Of a DNA stretch of 28,072 bases, positions 4,747 through 12,735 are shown piece by piece. The position numbers and the translations under genes are program-made. Each line of letters starts with the position of its first letter. Position 1 is the stretch's first letter. The notes below the pieces were generated by a model. That model searched no databases. It was not told where the DNA came from and worked only from the letters and a program-made list of their open reading frames with translations. The DNA is from a virus, in the IMG/VR virus record IMGVR_UViG_3300010397_000079, positions 1 to 28,072 of that record. The stretch is one strand, 5' to 3'.

Positions 4747-6492
4747 TCACACGATCCCCACCCACGCGCCCGCGCTCTTGACGTAGATGCGCTGATTCGC
4801 CGTGCCTGGCGTATCGCTGCGATGGTAATAATCGCCGTTGGCGCCGTTCGCATTGCTTGGCACACCGGTGCCTGCGTAGATCGCGCAAGATGACTGCGTC
4901 ACTCCGCTGTCCTGCGGGAGATAGACCTTCGTTGCGAAGTTAATGCGAGTGTTCGCAAAATCCAGCAGCAGGAACGTCAACGCATCCGAAAACCGCCGAT
5001 AAGTGATGCTGCTCTCACCGTCCCAGAAGGCTTGACCGAACTCGTTATCGAGGATGATCTGTGCCTTGGTGACACCGGATCGATCCATGCGAAGCGTGCC
5101 CGAACCTGATGCGCCCGGATCCCAGACCATCGTGCACACTGTTCCAATTCGATAGTCGAAACCGTTGCGCCGGAAGGAGTTCCCTTCATCCCAAGTCCAG
5201 TTGACGCCAGGATTCGTTACGCCATCCACATTGAAGACGTTCTGGCCGACAAGGTGCCAGTTGTCAGTTGTGTTTCCGAGCGAGGCATTGCGCGCTGCCT
5301 TCTTCAGCACGCTCGCAAGACTCGTCTCCCACCCGCCACCGTAGAAATCGATATGGGTAATGATGTTGGACCCAGCGGCATCGTAATCCGCGTAGGCAAG
5401 CCCGGGGAGCGGCGTATGTGCCGGGGCGCCCTGCCCGTCATCCACATTGACATTGCACCCGATCCAGGTGTGATCCTGAATGCCAGCGCCCCCGTGATTG
5501 TCATGAACGGCGTGGTACCAGGCCGCACCATTCGCTACCAGCCACGAATAGCCACGCACCTCACAGTTGATCCCCGTGAGCTCATTCACAAACGGGCCTA
5601 CCGTTGTGGCAGCCCCCACGATAGAAGCAAAGGCATGTCTGCCTGCACGAAAAACATGAACGCCATAGAGCTGCGGGTTCTCCACCTGATCGAAATCAGC
5701 CTGGGGACACATGGAAAACGCATCTCGTACTGAGTTCTTCAGCAGCAAGTTCTCGTATCGGCCATGCTCGTCACGACGGATGGAGATGATGTCCTGCCCC
5801 GCTGTCCCTTGCGCGTCAAGAATGAGATTTCTCAACACCGGCTGCCGGTCAGTGTTGGAGGCGAACCCGATCAGGATGCAGTCGGTGGTCGCTGACAGTC
5901 CGCTGAATAAAAGCGTCGCGACTCCATCGTTACAAACGATACCATCCGGGCCTGTTGCTCCTGTGCGGCAGAGCGTGAGCTGCTGCGTAATCTTGTAGGT
6001 CTTGGTGGCCTCCAGAATTATGGTTCCTTTGGCACCTACTGCATTCAACGCATTCTGGATCGCGGCTGTATCGTCAACGCTGCCATTTCCGACGGCGCCG
6101 TAGCGCTGCACATATCCCGAGGGATACGCATAGTTGACCGGCGTCACGCTGGCGGCGATCTCAGCCGCGGTGCGGGGATACAGCAGTAGCCCTATCAGGG
6201 CCTGCGTCAGAAGATTCTCGTTGGCTGGGTCCCACGTCTGGAGGACCGCGCCCGCCTGCGTCTTCAGGACGACCCGATAGCTCACGGTCGGGTCGAGGAA
6301 GATCGGTATCCACACGCCCGCGGCATTGGCCGAAAGTGGATTGGCGACCGGGGTCGTCAGCGCCGAGTCGCTATACGCATTCGTCGGTGTGCTGGTGCCA
6401 GTCAGCGAGAAAGTAAGCGTTGCTCCCGAGAGCACGTTCGCCGCGGTGTCGAGCGCCTGCTGGCTCGGCTGAGTGAAGATCTGAAAGCTCAT
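4747..6492 (-). CDS. tail spike with beta-helix (pectate-lyase-like) domain
   Basis: A 581-residue protein. Residues 1-85 are an anchor-like beta domain (SQQALDTAANVLSGATLTFS, NAYSDSALTTPVANPLSANA, FLDPTVSYRVVLKT) that is paralogous to the start of the upstream fibre. From about residue 127 (RYGAVGNGSVDDTAAIQNAL, then GTIILEATKTYKI) it has the entry segment of the pectate_lyase_3 right-handed beta-helix, as in many phage spikes that degrade surface polysaccharide. The C-terminus (GTGVPSNANGANGDYYHRSD, IYVKSAGAW) resembles a trimer-tip element of tail fibres. The ATG overlaps the upstream stop. Catalytic residues and the sugar target cannot be assigned. It occupies the P22 gp9 position. Confidence 0.87.
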   Translation of the reverse strand: MSFQIFTQPSQQALDTAANVLSGATLTFSLTGTSTPTNAYSDSALTTPVANPLSANAAGVWIPIFLDPTVSYRVVLKTQAGAVLQTWDPANENLLTQALIGLLLYPRTAAEIAASVTPVNYAYPSGYVQRYGAVGNGSVDDTAAIQNALNAVGAKGTIILEATKTYKITQQLTLCRTGATGPDGIVCNDGVATLLFSGLSATTDCILIGFASNTDRQPVLRNLILDAQGTAGQDIISIRRDEHGRYENLLLKNSVRDAFSMCPQADFDQVENPQLYGVHVFRAGRHAFASIVGAATTVGPFVNELTGINCEVRGYSWLVANGAAWYHAVHDNHGGAGIQDHTWIGCNVNVDDGQGAPAHTPLPGLAYADYDAAGSNIITHIDFYGGGWETSLASVLKKAARNASLGNTTDNWHLVGQNVFNVDGVTNPGVNWTWDEGNSFRRNGFDYRIGTVCTMVWDPGASGSGTLRMDRSGVTKAQIILDNEFGQAFWDGESSITYRRFSDALTFLLLDFANTRINFATKVYLPQDSGVTQSSCAIYAGTGVPSNANGANGDYYHRSDTPGTANQRIYVKSAGAWVGIV

Positions 6493-7385
6493 GCCACACC
6501 CGACGCATCGCTATCGATGATGATTTGCCAGCCCGCAGGGATGCCCTTCACTCCGCTATTGGTGAAGTTTCCGCCAGCAAGCCCGACGCCGAAGACCATC
6601 GCGGTGGTGGTCAGGATTGCTGTGCCGATCGTGTTAGCACCGTTGTCACGCACGATGGTGGGCTGGTAGCCGATGGAGTTCAGGCCCGGCAGGAATGCGG
6701 CGAATCCCGTCATGGTCATCGCCGTGGAGTTCGACGTGCCTGTGATCGCGCTCACCGCGGTGAAGGTTGTCTTGCTGCCCGAGCGGCGATAAGTCATCGT
6801 GCCGGTGACAGTCGTCGTCATGCCGGTCAGCGTGACCGTGAAAGTGCCAGTCTCGTGGGTTGCGACGAGGAACCCGCCCACGCGCAGGTACTGGCCCGCG
6901 AAGTTCACCTGATCCGGTGTCGTTCCCGTGCGATCGAACGTGAAGACCGTCGTCTCGACCGACTCCGCATCGTTCAGGATCGTCAGCAGAAGCTGCTCGC
7001 CGTTCGCCTTGAGGCGCCAGACCTTGTTGTTGGAGCTTGCGTCCGTCTCTTCGAAGGTCAGTGACGGCGCGCCAGCCTTCAGGCGGAACTGCTGGCTTGT
7101 GTTCTGGTTCGACGGGACGTCGTCTTCCTGGTAGATCAGGACATCCGCGCTCGTTGTGAGCTTCACCCGGTAGCTGGGAAGCGATGGGTCGAGGTACGTT
7201 TTTGCGAACACGCCATTGGCGTCCGCGATGAGCGGGTTCGTGTTTGGAACCGTCAGCGCGATGTCGCTGTAGGTGTTCTGAAGCGTCGAGGAGCCACTGA
7301 CGCTGAATGTCAGCTTGGCACCGGCGAGGAGGCCCGCGGCGCTCGAGAGCGGCACCTGACGGGGCAGCATGAAGAGGGAAGGCAT
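6489..7385 (-). CDS. tail fibre / receptor-binding protein sharing spike anchor
   Basis: A 298-residue beta-rich protein. Residues 8-85 (SAAGLLAGAKLTFSVSGSST, YSDIALTVPNTNPLIADANG, YLDPSLPSYRVKLTT) align by eye with the first 85 residues of the following spike. The middle (GAPSLTFEETDASSNNKVWR, LKANGEQLLLTILND) is like the phage-fibre segment that describes a repeated trimeric shaft. The rest is Thr/Gly-rich beta sequence and ends with a small tip (AGWQIIIDSDASGVA). The ATG forms TAATG with the upstream stop. It probably contacts the host receptor, either beside the spike or as an adaptor for it. Confidence 0.75.
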   Translation of the reverse strand: MPSLFMLPRQVPLSSAAGLLAGAKLTFSVSGSSTLQNTYSDIALTVPNTNPLIADANGVFAKTYLDPSLPSYRVKLTTSADVLIYQEDDVPSNQNTSQQFRLKAGAPSLTFEETDASSNNKVWRLKANGEQLLLTILNDAESVETTVFTFDRTGTTPDQVNFAGQYLRVGGFLVATHETGTFTVTLTGMTTTVTGTMTYRRSGSKTTFTAVSAITGTSNSTAMTMTGFAAFLPGLNSIGYQPTIVRDNGANTIGTAILTTTAMVFGVGLAGGNFTNSGVKGIPAGWQIIIDSDASGVA

Positions 7386-9487
7386 TACTGATCCCTCTCC
7401 GCGGCTGGGATGAAGGACGGCGCAGCCCTGCCGAGCGCATTCCGATTGCGTTTACTGCGCAGCGCGTTGGTGGTGGCCGTGCTTGCATCGTCCAGCGGCG
7501 AGCGCATTGCGGCGCGCGTTTCACGCCCGGATGCGCCCATCTCGTTGAGTTTCACCACGGCCCGCACGGCTCCGGCGCCTGTGTTTCCCAGCACCGGAAT
7601 CTTCCCCAGGCTCTTTTCGAGAAAGGCCGCGATATTCCCCATGGTGGATGCACCTGGGTGAACGCGAGGGGGCTCAGTACGCAGATCCTGCGTCGCTTTC
7701 AGAATCAGATTTAGCTGCCGCACAGTGCCTTGGCCGAAAATCGACTCGAGCTTCTGAGGACCTATCGCATCGATGACCTGCTTCATCTTTGCGGCCGATA
7801 CGGCTGGCGATCCATCGGGCAGCACAGCCGCGCTCTTCGTGGACTCATCGACAATGTGCTGGATGGTCTGCGCCCGGATATCGTTCCATGCTTTTCGACC
7901 GGCAATTCGAGTGGTGGCATCTGGACCGGTGAGCAGTGAACGCTTGACCTTGTTCAGGTCCTCGATTGATCCGCCGATAACTGTTTGGCGCCATGTGTTT
8001 TCAAGCGCGGTGGCTCGATCAGTACGGGACTTGTTCTCTACGAGCCGAGCAACAGCGGCCTGATCTTCGAACTCCAGCGCCTGCTGCTTGCGGGCCGCGC
8101 GCGCGGCCTTGTAGGCGTCACCGCCCGCGCCATCGGTGGCCTCATCGATTGCACGGATGACTTTGCCGGCGTAGTAGCCCTCGGTCCCGCCATCCATCGC
8201 GCGTGCGACAGCGGCCTGACGCAGATCTTCGAGCTCTTTCAGCGAGGCCTTGTAGCGCAGCCCCTTGGTAGCGGCGCCCGTCTGGTCCGTGACGAAATCA
8301 GCCTTCTTGAGCCAGGAGTCGACCCAGCCAAGGTGCTGCAGATCCGGTGTCTCTTGGATCAGCTTTGCCAGAGGACGGGTGGTGACAGTGCCCTGCGTTT
8401 CGCCGGCTGCTTCGGCCTTCTGATACAGCGCCCTGACGTTCTCCTGCGAGAGTTTCAGCTTCGTGCGCAGAGCTGCATCCTGCACCGAAAGGCCCACCTG
8501 CTCGGGTGTCGTGGCAGCCGCGGCGGTGGCGCCTCGGCCGCTGACCTTGCCTTTCAGAACGTCGAGGTTCGCGAGCAGCGCCGGACTCTGCGCATCACGG
8601 ACCGCTTTGAGCTCACGACCCGACTCGGTCGCAGCGAGCGTGCCTTCGTTGTTGAGCTGCGCGGTGTCGCGCGTTATCTGGCCTTTGGTGGCCTTGATGG
8701 GAACAGGTAGCGATTCCAGTCTGGCCTGCCGCTCGACAGACGCGGGATCAAGCTTGTTGAGGGTGTCGGCGTCGCGCGCGATGTCCGTGAGGCGCGTCTT
8801 GACCGAATCAGACAGAGCATTCCAATCCAGAGAAGTGCGGCTAGCGACATATTCCTGAGCAGCGGCGACATTCGGAGCTAAAGCCGGCCGCGCATTTGCG
8901 GCAGCGACCCCTGGCGGTTCGGTAATCGTAGGCTCAACTCGAGCGCCACGAGTAGCGACAGATTCTGCCGCACTGGCACCACGTGCGCCACGCAGTTTGA
9001 ACAGCGCCGACGGCGCAAGCTGGATCGCGGTGTTAACCGCCGTTCCGGCCGCAGGTGAGCCTGTAGCATCCGAGGTTTTCTGGCCGGCCCAGTCGCCAAA
9101 CTGAGCAATCTTCGCGAAGGGGTATTGAACGACACCGGCCACTGCCTGACCCGCCGTGGTCCGCGGCTGGTAGGTCATCGCCTCTTCGATCTGTCGCACC
9201 CGGTCGGCGGCGGGCATCCCCTGCATTCCAGGGATCACGTTCTTGATGCCCTGCGCAAGTCCCGCCAGCCCCGCGATGGGCGTTGCAATGACTCCGCTTG
9301 CAATCTGCGCGGCAGGCTCCGCAAGTGCGCCCTGAGTGTTCTTCAGGAAGCTGGCGCCGGCCTCGTTAGCCTTGCGCAGCCATTCCGGAGGACCGTCGAG
9401 GGTGAAGCCCGATGGAGGCGGCGGAATGTTCTGGACCGCCTGCGGCTGATCGAGCGTGAAGCCGGGAGGCGGAGGCGGGACGGCCAC
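7385..9487 (-). CDS. large internal virion protein, probable DNA-ejection protein
   Basis: About 700 residues. GTG at 9487 forms TAGTG with the upstream stop; another GTG at 9502 would add five residues. The N-terminus has a Pro-rich repeat: PPPPPGFTLDQPQAVQNIPP and then PPPSGFTLDGPPEW. Next come weakly hydrophobic Ala/Gly segments (ASGVIATPIAGLAGLAQGI; GQAVAGVVQYPFAKI), then a long Ala-rich helical body with coiled-coil potential. The basic C-terminus has RSKRNRNALGRAAPSF. This design and its place, third after the neck genes and before the fibres, match the large ejection proteins (P22 gp16 position) that enter the cell envelope ahead of the DNA. Assignment is by synteny and composition. 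Confidence 0.68.
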   Translation of the reverse strand: MAVPPPPPGFTLDQPQAVQNIPPPPSGFTLDGPPEWLRKANEAGASFLKNTQGALAEPAAQIASGVIATPIAGLAGLAQGIKNVIPGMQGMPAADRVRQIEEAMTYQPRTTAGQAVAGVVQYPFAKIAQFGDWAGQKTSDATGSPAAGTAVNTAIQLAPSALFKLRGARGASAAESVATRGARVEPTITEPPGVAAANARPALAPNVAAAQEYVASRTSLDWNALSDSVKTRLTDIARDADTLNKLDPASVERQARLESLPVPIKATKGQITRDTAQLNNEGTLAATESGRELKAVRDAQSPALLANLDVLKGKVSGRGATAAAATTPEQVGLSVQDAALRTKLKLSQENVRALYQKAEAAGETQGTVTTRPLAKLIQETPDLQHLGWVDSWLKKADFVTDQTGAATKGLRYKASLKELEDLRQAAVARAMDGGTEGYYAGKVIRAIDEATDGAGGDAYKAARAARKQQALEFEDQAAVARLVENKSRTDRATALENTWRQTVIGGSIEDLNKVKRSLLTGPDATTRIAGRKAWNDIRAQTIQHIVDESTKSAAVLPDGSPAVSAAKMKQVIDAIGPQKLESIFGQGTVRQLNLILKATQDLRTEPPRVHPGASTMGNIAAFLEKSLGKIPVLGNTGAGAVRAVVKLNEMGASGRETRAAMRSPLDDASTATTNALRSKRNRNALGRAAPSFIPAAERDQ

Positions 9488-10677
9488 TACTGCGGCCCCC
9501 ACTGCCCATTGCGGAAATAGAGCTTTGTCTTGCCGTCAGCACTGGTGGCCGTAGGCACCGCTTCATTGGAGACAGCCGGGGCGGCTGCAGGTGTTGCGGA
9601 TGGATTACTCGCGCCGAAGTCCACGAGCACATCCCGCGGATCTACTCCCGCTCGCCCAGCTTTCTCTGTGAAGTCCGCGCGAATCTTCTCCTGCTTCTGG
9701 TACGCGGTTTTGTAGATCTTATCCGCCGTCGCGATGAACTTGTCGCGCTGGTCGGGGGACAGAATCTCGCCAGAGAGCGCCTTATTGTACTGAGCGGTTA
9801 CCCAGCCGGGAATGCCGGCCGTGTTCTGCGCATTCGCATACTCGCCCTCGCGAACCGCGGAGGTTGGATCCAGCACCTTCATGAAACTGAAAACGAGGGC
9901 GAGGTCGCTCGAGCCGGTCGCGTCTTTGCCGATCGACTTCATGCGGTCGTAGTAGTTCTGCTGATCGGGCCAGCCGGACTTGTTCACAACGCCCGTGTAG
10001 TCGTCACGCAGCTTGCCGGTGACGTTCTGAAGCTGGATTGCGTTGGACTTGCCACCCTGTGCGAGCTTCTGCCGCTCGAGGTCGAGCTGCGCCTGCTGGT
10101 AAGGCGTGATCTCCGTGTCCTTCGGATTGCTGAAGGCGGTTGTGTACTTGCCGGGATTCGTGGGGTCTTGCACCGCCAGCGTTCCGCCAGCAGCAACCTC
10201 GATCGGCTTCTGGGGCGCGGCGAGCTGCGCGACCTGTCGCATCTTCTGGCGAAGCTCGGAGCCGGGCATCGCAAGCATTTGCTGGAATTGCGACATATCC
10301 GCGCCCAGCGCTTGGAAGTCCTTTGCATAGACTGGAATTGTCGTCTGCAGAAAACTCTTCATTTCGTCGTCATTCGCGAAGGAGCCAGCACGTTGCGCAA
10401 TCGCAGCGGCCCGCTGAACCGATTGCTGCGTATCGACTTGGCCTTGCTGATTCATCGTCTGCAGCGCCATGCCCGTCTGCGCATCGCCTGCACGGGCGTA
10501 CTGCTCGGGCGTTGCCTGCGGATTCTGCGCGAGCGCATTCAGCGCGGTCTGTCGCTGGATCTGCAGGCCGCCGAGCGCGTTGACCTGCTGCGCACGCTGC
10601 TGCTGCTGCGCCGCCTGCTGGCCGGCGAGGTAGTCACCGAACAGGTTGAGCGGCTGCACTTCGTTTCGGTACGGCAT
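9487..10677 (-). CDS. internal virion protein, probable DNA-ejection protein
   Basis: About 396 residues. The ATG at 10677 forms TGATG with the upstream stop; a GTG one codon earlier is less likely. The N-terminal ~130 residues are helical and very Gln/Ala-rich (FGDYLAGQQAAQQQQRAQQV, NALGGLQIQRQTALNALAQN). A conserved-looking middle (GGTLAVQDPTNPGKYTTAFS, ITPYQQAQLDLERQKLA) and a C-terminal helical domain (ADKIYKTAYQKQEKIRADFT) follow, with a Pro/Ala-rich linker and the end YFRNGQWGPQ. This is a common type among podovirus internal proteins. It lies where P22 has gp20. Biochemical function inferred. Confidence 0.68.
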   Translation of the reverse strand: MPYRNEVQPLNLFGDYLAGQQAAQQQQRAQQVNALGGLQIQRQTALNALAQNPQATPEQYARAGDAQTGMALQTMNQQGQVDTQQSVQRAAAIAQRAGSFANDDEMKSFLQTTIPVYAKDFQALGADMSQFQQMLAMPGSELRQKMRQVAQLAAPQKPIEVAAGGTLAVQDPTNPGKYTTAFSNPKDTEITPYQQAQLDLERQKLAQGGKSNAIQLQNVTGKLRDDYTGVVNKSGWPDQQNYYDRMKSIGKDATGSSDLALVFSFMKVLDPTSAVREGEYANAQNTAGIPGWVTAQYNKALSGEILSPDQRDKFIATADKIYKTAYQKQEKIRADFTEKAGRAGVDPRDVLVDFGASNPSATPAAAPAVSNEAVPTATSADGKTKLYFRNGQWGPQ

Positions 10678-11870
10678 CACCCGACCCTCCGCTGAGTGGG
10701 TGCGAAGTAACCGATACCGCTCGGGTCATAGCCGTATGGGTTCTGACGCTGTTGCATGTAGTAGCCGAGCCCCTGCCCAAGACCGGAGAGGCCCGCGCCG
10801 AGCGCGTTTGCGCTACCAGCAACACCCGATGCTCGAGCATCAGCGCTGTTCTGCAGGGCATTGCCGATGATCTGGCCGGTGGCAACACCCGCGTTTGCGC
10901 TGGTGTTCGTCGCGGCTTGGCCGATGCCAGCAATTGCGCCCAGTCGGTTGAAGTAGTTCCCGTACTCACCAGCGGCGAGGTTGCTGTTGAACTCCGTGAG
11001 CGCCTTCAGGGCGTTTCCAGATTTCGCGCCACCACTGGCCGCAAAGCTGTTCTGGATGCCCTGCATCCCCTGATCCTTGCGGAACTGGTAGTCGGGCGAC
11101 TTGAAGAACGCGGAGTAGTCAGGCGCTGCCAGAGGATTCGTTCCGACGGCTCCAGGGCTGCCCATGCCCAATGGGGCACTGTTGGGCACTCCGTCGGACG
11201 TAAGCCCGCCACCGGCGTTCCCTGCGTTTGGCAGGGGCGTTTTCTGCAGGCTGCCGAGCAGTGTCGAGTAGCGCTGTTGCCAGTCCTGCTGGTTGCCGTC
11301 CGGCGCATGCACTGCGCCGAACCATGTTCCGGCGACGTCCTTGAGCTGATCCTGCGAGAAAGTCGAGCCGTCTGGCAGCATGAGCATGCCGTTCGGCAAC
11401 TGCATAACACCGGACTCAGAAGCGAACGCCTGCAGGTTGCGCTTTTCGTCACCGTGCTTGCTGCCAAACACGCTCCCAAAAAGCACGGCCGGATCGACAA
11501 TCTTGCCGACGGTCCCCAGTTTCGAAGTGATTCCCGTCCACGGGTGAAGATCGCCGGCAATGCCGAGGTCAGTTCTCACGCCCGGCGCCTGGAATGGCGT
11601 CGCGCCCGCAGTCGGGCCGCTCGCAGCCTGATAGGGGGAGCCAACGGTGGGCGAAAAGCCGTACGGTGCACCCAATGCATTCAGCGCTTGGTTCCCGATG
11701 TTGATGCGGCCGAGGTTGTCGCCGCGGATCGTATCGAACTGGCGTGCAGCTTCAGCACTGGCCGCATCCGAGCCTGCGGCTGCGGTGTTAGCCGCTTTCT
11801 TGGCGCCCTGCGAGGACACAACGCCGCCAATTACAGCAGCGCCTCCGGCGATGACTGCCGCCCAACTCAC
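10677..11870 (-). CDS. virion protein, probable DNA-ejection (gp7-like position)
   Basis: 397 residues. GTG at 11870 overlaps the upstream TGA (GTGA). The N-terminus is Ala/Gly-rich and membrane-active in appearance (WAAVIAGGAAVIGGVVSSQG, then AKKAANTAAAGSDAASAEAA). The C-terminal half has a phage-wide block, SPDYQFRKDQGMQGIQNSFA, ASGGAKSGNALKALTEFNSN, LAAGEYGNYFNRL, followed by Ala/Gly helices (LGAGLSGLGQGLGYY). I know this block from many podovirus structural proteins next to the tail genes. It is the first of three large genes in the order expected for gp7-gp20-gp16, so a role in DNA ejection is likely but not shown. Confidence 0.7.
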   Translation of the reverse strand: MSWAAVIAGGAAVIGGVVSSQGAKKAANTAAAGSDAASAEAARQFDTIRGDNLGRINIGNQALNALGAPYGFSPTVGSPYQAASGPTAGATPFQAPGVRTDLGIAGDLHPWTGITSKLGTVGKIVDPAVLFGSVFGSKHGDEKRNLQAFASESGVMQLPNGMLMLPDGSTFSQDQLKDVAGTWFGAVHAPDGNQQDWQQRYSTLLGSLQKTPLPNAGNAGGGLTSDGVPNSAPLGMGSPGAVGTNPLAAPDYSAFFKSPDYQFRKDQGMQGIQNSFAASGGAKSGNALKALTEFNSNLAAGEYGNYFNRLGAIAGIGQAATNTSANAGVATGQIIGNALQNSADARASGVAGSANALGAGLSGLGQGLGYYMQQRQNPYGYDPSGIGYFAPTQRRVG

Positions 11871-12316
11871 TGCGACACCAGAAGGTCGGGTTTCACGGTC
11901 ATATCTCCGAGCGCCTCGAACGAGGGCGCGATGAGCTGCTCTTCAAGCTTCGCAAGATTGGTTTCTGTCGTCGGGTGCACCGTGATCCACACACAGTCTT
12001 CGTGCGCGTAGCCCGCGCGCTTGATGCCGGGGCTCGACTCGATCACGCAGGGCGCCACGAGGCGCTTCACGCCGTGCTCGGTCAGTACCGAGATGTCGCC
12101 CTTCGCCAGGATGTTGAGGTGCGCGGTGCGATGGATCTTGCCGGTGAGCATGGCGCCCTTTGGGATGCGCAGCTCTCGCATGTAGACCCCGGGCGCGAAG
12201 TGGTGGCGCACGTCCTCGGCCAGATGCGTCTCGGGATGCGCAAGGAGTGCCTCTTCGAGGCGAAGGACCTTATCTCGCAGCGAGGTTTCCGGACTGAACA
12301 GAGTTACGGTATTCAT
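11867..12316 (-). CDS. cupin-fold protein in virion cluster
   Basis: 149 residues from the ATG at 12316, two bases after the upstream TAA; longer ORF starts run into the previous gene. After a helical N-terminus (LRDKVLRLEEALLAHPETHL) comes a cupin-like beta-barrel: HHFAPGVYMRELRIPKGAML, KIHRTAHLNILAKGDISVLT, then APCVIESSPGIKRAGYAHED and VWITVHPT. The first motif is G-x-Y-x-R-E-x-x-x-P-x-G and a metal-binding H may be in KIHRTAHLN. The C-terminal helix (ETNLAKLEEQLI) follows. Similar small cupins occur in phage head-tail gene blocks, where their job is unknown. It could be a structural barrel with no enzyme activity. Confidence 0.72.
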   Translation of the reverse strand: MNTVTLFSPETSLRDKVLRLEEALLAHPETHLAEDVRHHFAPGVYMRELRIPKGAMLTGKIHRTAHLNILAKGDISVLTEHGVKRLVAPCVIESSPGIKRAGYAHEDCVWITVHPTTETNLAKLEEQLIAPSFEALGDMTVKPDLLVSQ

Positions 12317-12318
12317 GG

Positions 12319-12735
12319 TTAGTCCAGCGGATACGTGATCGCGCAACCGCGCACGCCCTTGCTGCCCGCCGCCGTGAACGCATTTGCATCGAGGTCTTTG
12401 TACAGCGTGATGCCCGTGTCGCTGCCGATCTGCACGATGCCGCTCGCCGTCACGCCGTTGTTCACGACGATCCCGATGCAGCGTTGGTCGTGCTCGGGCG
12501 TGATCTCCTCCGGCAGTCCGTCGATGAATGCGACCCCCGCCGTCGACGTCACAAGGAGTGCAGGCAACTGCAGGCAGACGATGCCGGCGCTCACGGTGTA
12601 GCGAGCGGTTCCAGTGGCCGTGGTGCCATCGACCAGCGTCGCAGTGAAGTCACGCGCGTAGAAGAGGCCCTGCAGGTAGCGCGTCCACTCGCGCAGGTCG
12701 CCGGGAACCGCTGGGAATGTGCGGTTGGGCTTCAT
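12319..12735 (-). CDS. small beta-rich virion protein, function unknown
   Basis: 138 residues. ATG at 12735 overlaps the upstream TGA (ATGA) and has GGAGG nearby, so it is preferred to the longer reading. The N-terminus is FPAVPGDLREWTRYLQGLFY, then beta strands with many Thr, Val and Gly (FTATLVDGTTATGTARYTVS, VCLQLPALLVTSTAGVAFID, GITLYKDLDANAFTAAGSKG). The C-terminal pattern resembles tips or heads of phage fibres and needles. It lies where P22 encodes its needle gp26, but there is no long coiled coil here, so it is not an evident gp26 homologue. Confidence 0.65.
   Translation of the reverse strand: MKPNRTFPAVPGDLREWTRYLQGLFYARDFTATLVDGTTATGTARYTVSAGIVCLQLPALLVTSTAGVAFIDGLPEEITPEHDQRCIGIVVNNGVTASGIVQIGSDTGITLYKDLDANAFTAAGSKGVRGCAITYPLD

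Noticed and set aside
10752-12011. 419-residue + strand ORF
   Set aside because: It is antisense to two coupled late genes with clear phage features; its composition (Arg/Val/Cys-rich) is typical of a shadow.
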